64,000 nucleotides of DNA from Stemphylium vesicarium (taxonomy: Eukaryota; Ascomycota; Dothideomycetes; Pleosporales; Pleosporaceae), in assembly GCA_004380135.1 (NCBI GenBank), contig QXCR01000063.1:62001-126000 (forward strand). Direction: 5' to 3'. The notes below the pieces were generated by a model. It did not search any database. It worked only from the letters and a program-made list of their open reading frames with translations, and was not told where the DNA came from. Position 1 is the first letter of the stretch, and every line of letters begins with the position of its first letter. Made by a program: the position numbers and the translations under genes. Positions 1 through 10,700 of this stretch are shown piece after piece.

Positions 1-570
1 GTTTTCTAGCGGCCCATTGTACCTTCCGATGCATGCCTTCCGGCGACCCCATTTCAAAGTATCGATTAGAAGCCTACATATTACGCTGCAGCATCAAGTC
101 CCAACATGCGACGCCATTCCAACGCCAGCGGCAGTCTAATCTCGAGCTTCGTCTTGAGAATCCTCAGGGATGCTTCCGGCAGCCTATGTTCACGAGCTTC
201 TCAGTCGCCACCCTGAGTACTGTCCTTGGGCCGTTGAGCTGGCTGCCATCCAGCAGCAATATCCTAAGCCGGTGCTGCAATTGGGATGGAGATTTAGGTA
301 CAAGCGATCTATACAGTCGCACCTTTCGTACATGACCGAGCCAACGATTGACAAGAAAAACGGGTTGCTACAAATGAGGGTGTAGATAGTGGTATACGGA
401 ACGACTAGACGATAGTCGATGAATGATGAACATGTGTACATGACCAACAAAAAGTTCCCATTGCATTTCCACCAATCCAGTGAATAACAAATGTACATAT
501 TTGATCATCCAACAAAAACTGTGCTGTGCCAAGTATACCCTTTTCGAATAAACGCAGGGCTAAGGCCCCA
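1..570. other. gene-free left edge
   Basis: No supported gene. Two short overlapping + strand reading frames (around 33-385) show no family motif. The left part could be the 3' flank of a gene outside the window. From 385 on it is AT-leaning and fits the 3' flank of the DUF6536 gene that ends at 571. Confidence 0.5.
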
Positions 571-3029
571 TCAGCGATACATAACTCCCTTCACCAGCGG
601 CCCAACCTCTTTGCTCGAGAAAGCACAATGTCCGATTCCCTCCTGGTCGACACTAACGACACCCCATTGAAGCTTTTGCTCTGACAATGCACCGCCTTCA
701 GGTCCAGACTGCTCTTGAGGATGACAAGCTGCACTTATCGCCAGGCTACAACTCGCTGCGAGAGGCATCTTGCTTTTGTAGGGTATATATCCGAATCCGA
801 TGAGAGCCACAACCATGATGGCGGCGAGGACAATGACAGCTAACATAGCTATGGGTGAGTACCCACATCTATTCTGTGAAGGCCCCATCTCTCCTGTACC
901 GCTGATGGGCTGGCCTAACCCGTCGTAAAGATCTATTGACACCACAAAGATGGATTGCGAAACCAGCCAGTGGAGCGTTCCACTTAGTATGACGAACGGA
1001 AGACCGAAGCGATACGGTAGCTGGAGGAAATAGGTCGATCGCTGAGAGCCCTTTGGCCTAGCTGAGACTCGCAAACCCTTCCTTTTGTCTGCATACGATG
1101 TCCATTCGTAGCCCAGAAGCATGGCCGTAAATAAAGAGTTGTACGCGAAATAACAAAATGACAGGACAACCTGGGGAGAATTTGCCACGAGTGCGAGGAC
1201 GACCACGTCGTTGGGGGATGCATCAGGGGTGATCATAGCGCGCGTGTCGACAGCGCCGAAACCGAGGCTGAAAATAGCGGGCGCGCTTAGTTCACCATTG
1301 TTGCTGAGTTTTTGCATCGCCCATTTCAGTAAGACAGCTACAACGATTAACGCAATGGTGTATCTGATCAGAAGTCAGCCTTGGGCGAGCTCTGGGGGTA
1401 TCGGGGAATATCACAGCAGGAGAGTTGTATATCGGCGTTTTCTGCTTGTAGTGTCTTTCCATCGCCACCGTCGTCCGTCCCAAGGTTTCGCATTTACGCT
1501 GTATTCAGTCCTGCATTCGCTCATATTCATCATACTGTGGTTAACAGTCGCTACATCTCTTTTATCAATGAAAGATGCGACGGCATCGCCCATGGTCAGC
1601 AGTGGATTGCTCTTTGTAACATAGACGACGCTAACCATGAGCAAAGTTTTGGCTGTTTTGACTTTAGCTTCCAGTTCCGTTTCTTTCAACATGCAGAGAC
1701 CATGGATTGCTAGTAGCCGCAAGCAAACGCCGTAACTTACATAGATTCAGCATTGTCACGATGATGGCAATGAGTCGACTGAAGCGAAGCTTGCACCGTG
1801 GGATGGCTGGCTCGCTGAGACAATATTTGACAGACCATGTTCCATCGCCGTATTCGCTTACGGTCCAGGGCGGGTATGCACTTCTGACCTCGTCAAGCGC
1901 AAACGCACATCGTTTCTCAGAAGTGGAGAGGCCGCTACAGATCCAAGAGAATGATCCTGAAGCTGAGGTTGATTGTATGCCTCTCGTCGCCTCGAAATCC
2001 AAGACGCTGTAGACATTGGGGTTGAGCGGAAACGTCTTAGGTAATCCGGAAACTAGAGTCGCATTATAAGTGTCATCCGTGACAAGTAGGACGTGCCTTC
2101 GATTAGATTGGAGTGGGGTGGCGTATTCAGTCAGGCACTCCATAGGGTCCAATCGCTCAAGTGAACCTTCCCGAGACTTGTTCCAGATATACTGCAGTTC
2201 TTTACTAGTGTCCATCGCATATGACACATTCGTGTAGAAGCAATTGCGACATTCCTCGTCATTCAGGAATTCTTCATTGACCACAAAAGCAGAGTAGTCA
2301 TTTGTCGAAGTGGTTGCATAAACAGCAGAATTGTATCTGTGGGCTTAGTAATTGTACAACTATAGCGTGCCGAACAACGTACAGAAGATGGAGGGGAATC
2401 GAGCTGACGCCGAGTAGAAGCCATAGGCATAGCCTGGATCGGCCTATATGCTTCAGATTTCGGATGCTTGGTATACCAACATCAAGCCATCTTTGTGTCT
2501 CATGCGCTCTATCAATGTCTGCTCTGGTAGGAGCGGATAGACATTGCATACAGTAGTTGCTGCCACTTAGTAGCAATGTACTCAAGATATTGATCAGTAT
2601 GTGAAGCCCACGATTAAGGTTCTTGATACGCCCGCAATCCCCCTCATCAAGGTCACCTCCATTCTCGGGATGCGTTGCTGAAGCCCAGATGGTCACCGAA
2701 AGGTTGATGAGAAAAACTATAAATGCCAACGTTGCGAATTGTAGCGCGGCAAACCTCCAACCGGCAAAGCGTCGCCGAAGACGATGGATCCGGGATATAT
2801 CGTTGTGCTCACCAGTTCGAGCTTGAAAACTGAGTAATCCAGACAGAGAATGGTCGTCGGGTTTTTGAGTTGACAATAGAAATAGTTCTATCGCGCCAGG
2901 ATCATCGTTTTGGTGATAGGCGTCCTGTTTCTGATTGTGGGCCGATCCGAGTTTGCTGAAGATTTGCGACACGTGACCAAACATCGCTACTGGCTGGTAT
3001 CCCTCGAAGTTTTTGAAATGCGTTGTCAT
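571..3029 (-). CDS. DUF6536-family multi-pass membrane protein
   Basis: Model of four exons: 3029-2383, 2336-1741, 1661-1415, 1363-571, giving 760 aa. Introns are 46, 79 and 51 nt and each junction keeps frame; the 46-nt intron has donor GTACGT, and the second has donor GTAAGT at 1740. The N-terminal exon holds a hydrophobic helix after a basic GWRFA start, then a GDC motif, NRGLHILIN and the conserved stretch LSAPTRADIDRAH with W and DVGIPS, which I recognise as the fungal DUF6536 region. Further on are PLLTMGDAVASFI and several hydrophobic helices (SPQVVLSFCYFAYNSLFTAM, and a late AMLAVIVLAAIMVVALIGFG segment). The family is common in Dothideomycetes and Sordariomycetes; its molecular role is unknown. 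The second intron's acceptor (1662) is the least certain, because an alternative acceptor would give an implausible 31-nt intron. The start ATG at 3029 is the first in frame. Confidence 0.8.
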
Positions 3030-4376
3030 CAGAGTCTGGTGCGTAGCCTTACCTTAAATTCTAGACTGAGTGGCTGACGCCAAGCATTGGCCACCTTTTA
3101 TGGCCCCCAAAAAGCTTACCGATCAAATGGCGTTTTCTGCGTCCCAGGGATACCAGAAATGGGGCTCTAACCCGGTGGGCGTTTACGATCCCGTTCTGAT
3201 TAGGGGAGGATCTCATGGCCACCACTCAAAGACAGATTTGTCAAAAATCAAGTCAATGCACTTCGGTGCTGCGGATCGAAATGTTGAGAGGCGCAAGGTG
3301 TCAGCCTTGTGGCTCAACGCTGTATTGCAATGATGCAAAAGGGCGGAATGCTGACAGCACGCTAGACAAACCGAGCATAGATGATTCCAGGGGTGGAGCA
3401 GCAATGAACAGCTTGCGGAAATGAGAAGAGACGGAGTATGGTGTAAGGTAAAATGACGGGCTTGTTTTCGTGAGTCGTGACATACTTAGGAAGGTAACGC
3501 GCGATACTTTCACAGAGAGAAGAATGAGCTGAAGAAATTCAACGAGCTTCGGCGAATCCAGATAACGATTTTGGAAGAATGAAGGTACACACGGGTGAGT
3601 GAAGTGGGGAGCTATGCTGCCTAGACCGCGCCAATTCGCGTTAAGCCTTCTTAGCGCTAGGCAAGCACACCCTGTTCCTCCTCGGAGGGTGGCTACGATA
3701 ACTGCGCATGCTGCGAAGATTACCTCACCCCAAGCATACCTTTCCACTCTAGACCTGTTCTGGTTTCATGCAAACCGAATGACTATCGCTGGAATGTTGG
3801 TTCCACTCTACACTCATCGCTCGTATTCCAGCCACACTTCAGATCCAGGTTTTCACCCTCTGCATCCATATTCTCTTATACAAGTTCTGACCCCAGGTAA
3901 CGTCTCGCCATTTAACTTTGGGTAACATGCCGGGGATTGTGTAACAAGGCAGGGCGATTGGTATTACTGCATGCCACGACTTTGTCTTCGGTCCGCATCT
4001 TCAGCATGCCAATCTCTTCAGTCCGTAATCCAGCTGGACGCCGGGTCTCGGCCTAGTGAATTCGGATCGTGCAGATAAACTCTTGTTAGCGGAGGGTGCC
4101 TCGTCAAATTCAACGGTACCAAGTGGCACTACACACAAACATCTCTAACAGGAATTATTGTAGTTACAAGCTTCTCTGTGCACTGCTTGTGTAACTGCGT
4201 GAGCAGTGTTGGGTTGGAGGCTGCGGATCAACTACTGTATTGCTATCTGTTGTCGTGTTGTGATGTTCGTGTACAGGAGCTCTCAGCTCAGAGGTAAGCG
4301 CACTTGCCCACCGGGCAGTACCTGCTACAATAGAATATCATGTGACTCTGGTCACGTGGTTACAGCTTGTCTACTC
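3030..4376. other. gene-free stretch
   Basis: About 1.35 kb between the DUF6536 gene start and the isochorismatase-like gene end. The longest minus-strand frame (3301-3747) opens with GTG and shows no recognisable motif. Nothing here can be supported as a gene; it must hold the promoter of the DUF6536 gene. Confidence 0.5.
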
Positions 4377-5023
4377 TCACACATGTGAAGCTGATGGCCT
4401 CCACAACTCCCAGGGTACCACCTCAGCGCCAGCCCTCACGAGCTGAGCCTCTACCTCTCCTTCGATAGCCCCCGCCGGCTTGCCATCAATGTCATAAGTA
4501 GAGTGCGCACCTCCCAACAGCACAACATCGAAACCAGCCGCCAGCGCACCCCTGCAAGTCGAAAGCACGCAGCATTCACTTTGTATACCAAAAGCCACAA
4601 TCGTCTCAACGCCCTCATTTTTCAGCTGGACTGCAAGCTGCGGGTTGAACTCGAAGGCATCGCCTAAGAGCGTTTGTCAAATCAAGCAGTCCACAAAAAG
4701 CTTCAAGAGCTCAATATTAACTCACGGACATCCTTGGACACCAATCTTTCCCATCTACCATTGTCCCGTGGCTTGAACACAAGCTCCCAGGCCTTACTTG
4801 CTTTCACCAAAGGTCCGTTCTCTGCAACCTCCTTATGCTGCACGAACACAATCTCTAAATCCGGTCTTATTCCATGTTCGCTAGCTGAGTCGATGGCTTG
4901 ACGTGCTCTCTGCAGGATCGCAGTTCCGGCTTCTCGGATTCGCGCCGCGTGTGGTATTTCCGTCTTTGCGTTTTGCGCCAGTTCGACTTGGATGTCGATC
5001 ACGAAGAGTGCTGTACGCGCCAT
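4377..5023 (-). CDS. isochorismatase-family cysteine hydrolase
   Basis: Two exons, 5023-4726 and 4663-4377, joined over a 62-nt intron (GTGAGT to TTAG) to give 194 aa. The start MARTALFVIDIQ places the family's catalytic Asp at D10. K97 lies just before DAFEFNP, where the family Lys is found, and the nucleophile Cys is in GIQSECCV (C131). An oxyanion cis-peptide region (VAFGIQ) precedes it. The family hydrolyses amide or ether bonds of small molecules such as nicotinamide, isochorismate and related amides; the substrate here cannot be told from sequence. An in-frame open stretch upstream lacks a better ATG; ATG 5023 is chosen because it begins the core beta-strand. The protein is of normal length and looks intact. 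It lies tail to head with its neighbours, with no operon-like relation. Confidence 0.88.
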
Positions 5024-5854
5024 GATGGATTCAGCGCGGAGGATGTAGTAATCGGGTTTCTTTGGAAGAGTCGGAAAGGTTTGGTGAGGTTGGGCATGTG
5101 AATTGTAGGGCGTATGAGTCATTGTGCACCATCTTACCCATGCAAAACACTTCATGACTCCACCATCGTGAATCTAGTACTGAAATCGATGGGATATATC
5201 GAGTCTCGTGGGCCAGCCGGGGATTTTAGCTACTGTGAGGTTTGGCTTTGAACGAGTTTTTAGGAATGGAAGAAAACAGCCGTGAAAGCTGGATAGATCT
5301 CGTCTTGCAATGGCAGTGTCGTCAGGACGGTAACAAGGCTCGTCATTCTTGTACCTAAGACATGATAGGGAGAAGCAAAGTTACTCAACCTACATACCTA
5401 CGTGATAACTAATCTAATGATCCTTATCAGCGCGAGGCAGGAACATCTTGTCCAAAATAAGCGCGAAGAAAGCGCATAGATTGTGAATTCATAGCATATT
5501 TCCATTGCTCACCATATGGTGCGAGGTTCTACTCTTGGGCGTGAACGCTAGACGGTCTACGGCGCTGGTAGAGACTAAATAGAAAGAGGGATATCCGGGG
5601 CTCTTACTAAGACTAAGAGACAAGCTTGGTCTGATATTGCAGTCTAAAGGGCTTGGTAGAAGTTTCTGTAGGTAGCATTAGTAATTCACACGCGTTTAAA
5701 TCTCGAGTGCACCCTCGGAAATTGGAACTGAAGCACTTGGGTCGACGGAGAAGTCGTTTGTAACTTCTTAGGGAACTTGCCATATCTCGTTTCAGGTTTA
5801 CGAAAAGCATTCTTCCTTTTTCTTTGGCCTTTTCTACATTTAGAGCAAGTCTGC
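5024..5854. other. intergenic stretch with repeat copy A
   Basis: No gene. It contains copy A (about 5330-5480) of a diverged direct repeat shared with the promoter side of the HET gene. A short minus-strand frame at 5613-5858 directly follows the HET stop codon and is taken as 3' flank. Confidence 0.5.
5330..5480 (+). repeat. diverged direct repeat, copy A
   Basis: Starts with GGTAACAAGGCTCG, then CATTCT, later CAACCT-CAT-CC and GAGGCA-GA-CA blocks, in the same order as copy B at about 7552-7697. Copy A has T or A at many places where B has C or G, e.g. CGTCATTCTTGT against CGCCATTCTCGT. The two copies flank the HET gene in the same orientation. The alignment was made by eye and the outer limits are approximate. 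Confidence 0.6.
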
Positions 5855-7449
5855 TCAAAATATGTGAAAGTCTACGGCGTAAGAAGCATCTCCTTTGGTG
5901 TATGCCCCGCCGCTGAATCTAATATGCTGGTGATCCATGCCTTTCTCTAACTCGCGAACATTACAATGTCCGATATACCTGTAGCGAACTGCTGGAACCC
6001 TAGGACCACTCTGCCGCCTTAATAGAAAAGAGCTGTGAGCACCCAGGAATGTCACCACTGAATCTCCAACGCTGGCTTCACGCACTGCAGTCCCTTCTGC
6101 CTTGTTGTCCAACCGAAATTTTGTCTCCCGTCGCCCAAGATGTGGCACTCCAGATTGATTTGCAGGGTTGGGGGGCAATTTGTTGTCTTCAACGATACCA
6201 AGTAGCATACCAAGAATGGTAATGTACCAGCCAAATGGGTCCAGCTTAAGTGCTGTTTCGGTGACAGTTTGTGATGGCTCTAGTAGCAACGCTAGACGGT
6301 CTTCCTCACAGTGTGGAGTTAGAATCCTCCAATCTGGTACCCATGATGGAAATGGTCTCGCGTGCTCGGTATCAGGGTGCGAAAAAATAGCTGCGCATAT
6401 CAGAAGATGATAGGCGTATGCCGTTTGCAGGGCTGCTTGATCAAAGCCGTGATATGCTTGGTCCACACTCAATGAATAGTCCGGCTTGTATCTGATCTTA
6501 GCGACATCTCGTTGTCCAAAAGTCTTTTGGGTCGGCCCTTGCGAGTCGTTTCTCTCAATGTTGCTGGCTGCGTCGAAAAGGGCGAACAAGCGATCGCGAT
6601 CGTCACTACACCGTGAATTACGGTAATCACACAATAGAAGAAATATGTCTTTGCCCCCAGGAGTTGTCTTGCGGGGAGGCAATTTACCTGCCATTATTTC
6701 ATAATCCTTCCACTTTTGTTCTTCAGACCAACTAGCAGTGGTTTGGATAAAGCTGAACCAGCTTGCGTACTGATACCGTTCGCCGTCTATCGCGAAATGT
6801 ATGTTTACTTCTTGAGCCACCATCGATTCTTGGACTACCTGCATCACGTCAATGAGAATTCGTTAGCCTTCCGTGGAGTGCGTATGTAGAATCCACATAC
6901 CCAGCGTCTTGTGAACCAATCACTCCCAAAGATATCCTGATCCTTCCTGAAAGAGCCAAGAAAGACATGAACACGTTTTGCATTACGGTATACATCCGCC
7001 ATCTTCTGAACTAGACTGCTTCGCTCAACATCATCCGCTTGGTTGATACAAATGCTGTCCATCCAGTAAAACTGGCGATCAGGAGTCTGACCCGACAGCG
7101 AGGCCAGCCGACCGAGTACCTTGCGGAGATTCTTCGTGACCTTGAGGTGACTGGTGCCCCCATCGCAGATAACGTCGTGTATGAACGATGGATCACCCCA
7201 AACGTACGAGATCGCTTCGTAGGGCCGACTAGTCTCTGGTTCGCTCATGGATTGGTGCTGGATGTCGCATTCGATTATGTCTTCGCGCTGGTCGCTGAAT
7301 CCGACTTTCACGACTCTGATCTCGTTTTTGGAACTGTCGAGAGTGCGGTACTGATATGGCGTGCGCAAGGCTGAGACGATTGATGTTGTATCTCCTGTTG
7401 CTTTTGATGACATGTAGGCGGCGCTGAGCCCATCGCTGCTGCTAGCCAT
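5855..7449 (-). CDS. heterokaryon-incompatibility (HET) domain protein
   Basis: Two exons, 7449-6901 and 6838-5855, with a 62-nt intron (GTATGT to GCAG) that restores FTRRWVVQES; 510 aa. The HET domain is evident: YEAISYVWGDP at about 77-87, YWMDSICINQ at 128-137, a run ending KRVHVFLG near 156-165, and WFTRRWVVQE at 178-187. The rest (about 190-510) is the usual variable C-terminal part with no recognised domain. HET proteins trigger growth arrest or cell death after fusion of unlike hyphae, or act in nucleotide-signalling immunity; the partner is not visible here. The reading frame extends four codons upstream only through a GTG, so ATG 7449 is used. The gene appears intact, unlike the HET copy at 38.6-40.5 kb, and is flanked by a pair of diverged direct repeats. 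Confidence 0.9.
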
Positions 7450-7551
7450 CGCTGACTGCACTGTTTTGAATGGGTATCAAGAATAATTAAGGATGATTAG
7501 AAGCTAAAAAGAGGCCGTGTTGTTGTGATAATGTCAGTGAGGTGGTAACAA

Positions 7552-7697
7552 GGCTCGCCATTCTCGTCTGCGGTATATGGCGAGAAGAAGCGGGGCTGTG
7601 CAACCTGCATGCCAACCAATCCGGTGAGAAACCTTAGCATGAGGCAAGAGCAACCTCGCCCAAGGCATATGCACAAACAGAGCACATCTCTACGATA
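7552..7697 (+). repeat. diverged direct repeat, copy B
   Basis: Second copy of the repeat seen at 5330-5480, lying just upstream of the HET start codon. It begins GGTAACAAGGCTCGCCATTC and keeps the CAACCTGCATGCC and GCATGAGGCAAGAG blocks. It is more GC-rich than copy A. Confidence 0.6.
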
Positions 7698-7724
7698 GAA
7701 CATTCTATTCACAATGCTGTATCT

Positions 7725-10700
7725 CTAAGCATCCAACCCATCCCTCTCAACCAACCACCTAACAACATCCACAACCTCACTTTCCCTCTCGCCAATCCCC
7801 TTCCCGGGCTCCCTAACCATCCCCTCAAGCACCCCATCCAACATGCCCCTCAACCGACTAACCAGCACCCCAATCCTCGCCCATCCCCTCAGCCTAATCC
7901 ACTCATCCACCACGAGCCCCCTACCCAACGTATCCACCTGAATCCTCCCGGCGAACATAAGCAAACTATACGCGTTAAAAGGCGTTATATCACGTATAAA
8001 GACTTTACTCGTCGCCATCTTATTAAAGTACGCGATGAAACTGGCGTTGTGGGGAAACGTCTGGCTGGAAAAGAGCGTGGAAGATGGGTGAACGAACACG
8101 CGGCCGTTTTCTTGGTTGAAGTATTTGATTTCGCGGGCTGAAGGGTCGAGTTCGACGGCGCCGGCGATGCCGGCGGCGAATTTCTTGTCCGGAAGTTGGA
8201 TGCGTGCGATTTGCGGGTTGAAGGAGCCCGCGATGAGGGCACGGAGGAGGGCGTCGTTGGCGTTGTGTTTGTTGTAGGTGGAGTGCGTGGAGGGGTTTGT
8301 GGAGGAGTAGTGAGTGGGTATAAAGGAAATTTCTTTGAGTGAGGATAGGTATTGTGTGCGGTTTGAGGCGATGTCGAACATGGTTTGGGGGGAGAGGCGG
8401 TTGTCTTGACACCAGAAGCGGAGGTCGCGCGTTGAGACGCCTTTGCTGCGGAGTGCGGACCATTGTTCGTATGCGCGGAGGTCTACGAGGAGATCGCCTT
8501 GGTTGTTTGAGAATGAAGCGCGTAGGCGATCGAACTCATTTCGAGTGTCTTGATCGCGCTCGCGTGGTGATATGAATGGGCTTCGTGCAGTCAGAACGGC
8601 AGCGATCGTTAAGGCTGCCTCGAGACAGCCGAATGTCGCACCATATACAAGAAGTTTACCTAGTCGAAGATCTGCCGGGATCATGGACATGTGACGACCG
8701 AGAGCAGTGAGCTCATCATCAGTGATGGCTCCCATTTGCGAAAGCAAGCGAACTGCGCCTTCTACCGCCGTGCTTTCTGGCGGTGTCAACGCTGATGCAA
8801 GGAACCCAGAAACATCTTGCACGCCCATGGCTTTAATCGATAAACACATCTGTTCGAGCGGCACGCGTCGAATCTCAGGATCAGGTCGCTCCATCATCTT
8901 AGCCTCTGCGTTACGGGTGTACAGCTTGTAGCAGTCACCAGCGCGAACACGTCCAGCTCGACCACGTCTCTGCTTACATGCAGCTCTTGAAGCCCACGTC
9001 TCCGCCAAACGGACCATATTATTCTGCGGGTCATAGCTTGTCTCCTTGACTCTTCCGGTGTCAATGACGGCCACGATATCTTCGATCGTGATCGACGTCT
9101 CAGCGACATTGGTACATGCGATTACTTTACGTTTGCCGTGGGGTGCGGGAGGAAAGACGCGCTTTTGCTCAACTGGCATAAGCGATGCATGCAACGGTAG
9201 CGCATGGAGGTTGGCAAATTGGCTCAGAGCTTGCAGCGTGCGATCTATTTCCATGGTACCAGGAAGGAATATTAGGATACCGCCGTCCTTGGATCCAAGT
9301 TGACGATCAATGTGGCGAACAGTCTCTGCGATGAGATCGTAGTTGATACCGAATCCGATACTGCGGAGGTTAGCAGAGAAGGACTTATCGCCGGTATCGT
9401 CCTCCTCGCCCATTCCGTAGCCCTTGAAACCGGTGAAATGCAAGACGTCGTCGACGTAGTAGTCAGTCACTGGGTGCGTACGTCCTTCAATCTCTACGCG
9501 ACCCACCGGTCCAACCTCCTTGAAGTAGGCTTCGAAGACCTCGGCATCAAGTGTGGCACTCATGAGAATGACTTTGAGATCATTTCTTGTCCGTAAGATC
9601 TGACGCAGCAGAACAAGCAAGAAGTCGGTGTCCAGACTACGCTCATGCACTTCATCAACAACGACATGACTCACATCTGCCAGTGCAGCGACAACATCAT
9701 CGGCGTTTCCACCTGACGTTTGCAATCGTCTGAGCAGCACACCAGTGGTGACGAATGTAATCTTGGTAGCGCCAGGTTTCTGCTTCGACTCTCCGCGAAT
9801 AGTATATCCGATTTCGTCGCCAACTTGAGAGCATCGCTCATCAGCAACACGATCGGCGAGACCGAGGGCAGAAATCCTTCGCGGTTGTGTACAAATGATG
9901 TTGGCTACTGCGCCGAGTTGTCGCTGTATCAAGTCGTCCAAAACGAACTGGACTGACTGCGTAGACTTTCCCGAGCCTGTCTCTCCCGAGATGATACTGA
10001 CCTTGCAGTTGTTGACAGTCCGGACGATGTCATCTCTTAGACGCCACGCAGGAAGTGATTGTCGGGCGTTCATCATCTTCTGTTGAGCCGGGGTGCCTTG
10101 CTTTGTTTGCCATTCAGATAGTACCCTTTGGCTAGGAGGAGTAGCCGGGGTCCAATCAATAGGTCTACGGGGTCTGCCTTTCACCTTGCGTCTTTGACTT
10201 TGTGGTTCGGTTGCGTGATCAGCTGCGGCAAGACCAGAAGACACGTCTGTCAGCCTTCCTGGGTTCTGGAAGATTTCTCCGGCGTTGGTTTGAATCCAGT
10301 CCACGATATCATATACCATGGGCATGCCAATAAAGTTAGCCTCAGCATGAAGGAGGGCCTGTCTGATGATGCTCAAGCGAATATATGCTGGGATGGCCGC
10401 CTCGAAGGTGATGATTGGTACGACTGCAGGATATGGGCCAAATGGCTTCCTGACTTGGAGAATAAGTCGTTTCCCTTGTTGTTTGACGTCGAGTTCGATA
10501 CGGCATGCTTCTGGTGAAGGTCGCGAGAAGAGACGGTCGTATATCGCTTCTAGTGAAGACATCTCCACTTCCCATGGGTCTTCTTCGGGTGCCTCCTCTG
10601 ACACGCCGTATGTCAGGGAAAGGTCTGCTAGCTCTTGCGCAACGCTATTGTCGTCCTCGTCTGGTCGGAGAAGACGAGCTTGCAACAGAGCAGCCGCCTT

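Noticed and set aside
3301..3747. 148-codon minus-strand frame
   Set aside because: It opens with GTG, has no domain and no clear splice partners.
5613..5858. Minus-strand frame directly after the HET stop codon
   Set aside because: It overlaps the HET stop and has no HET-like content; taken as 3' flank.
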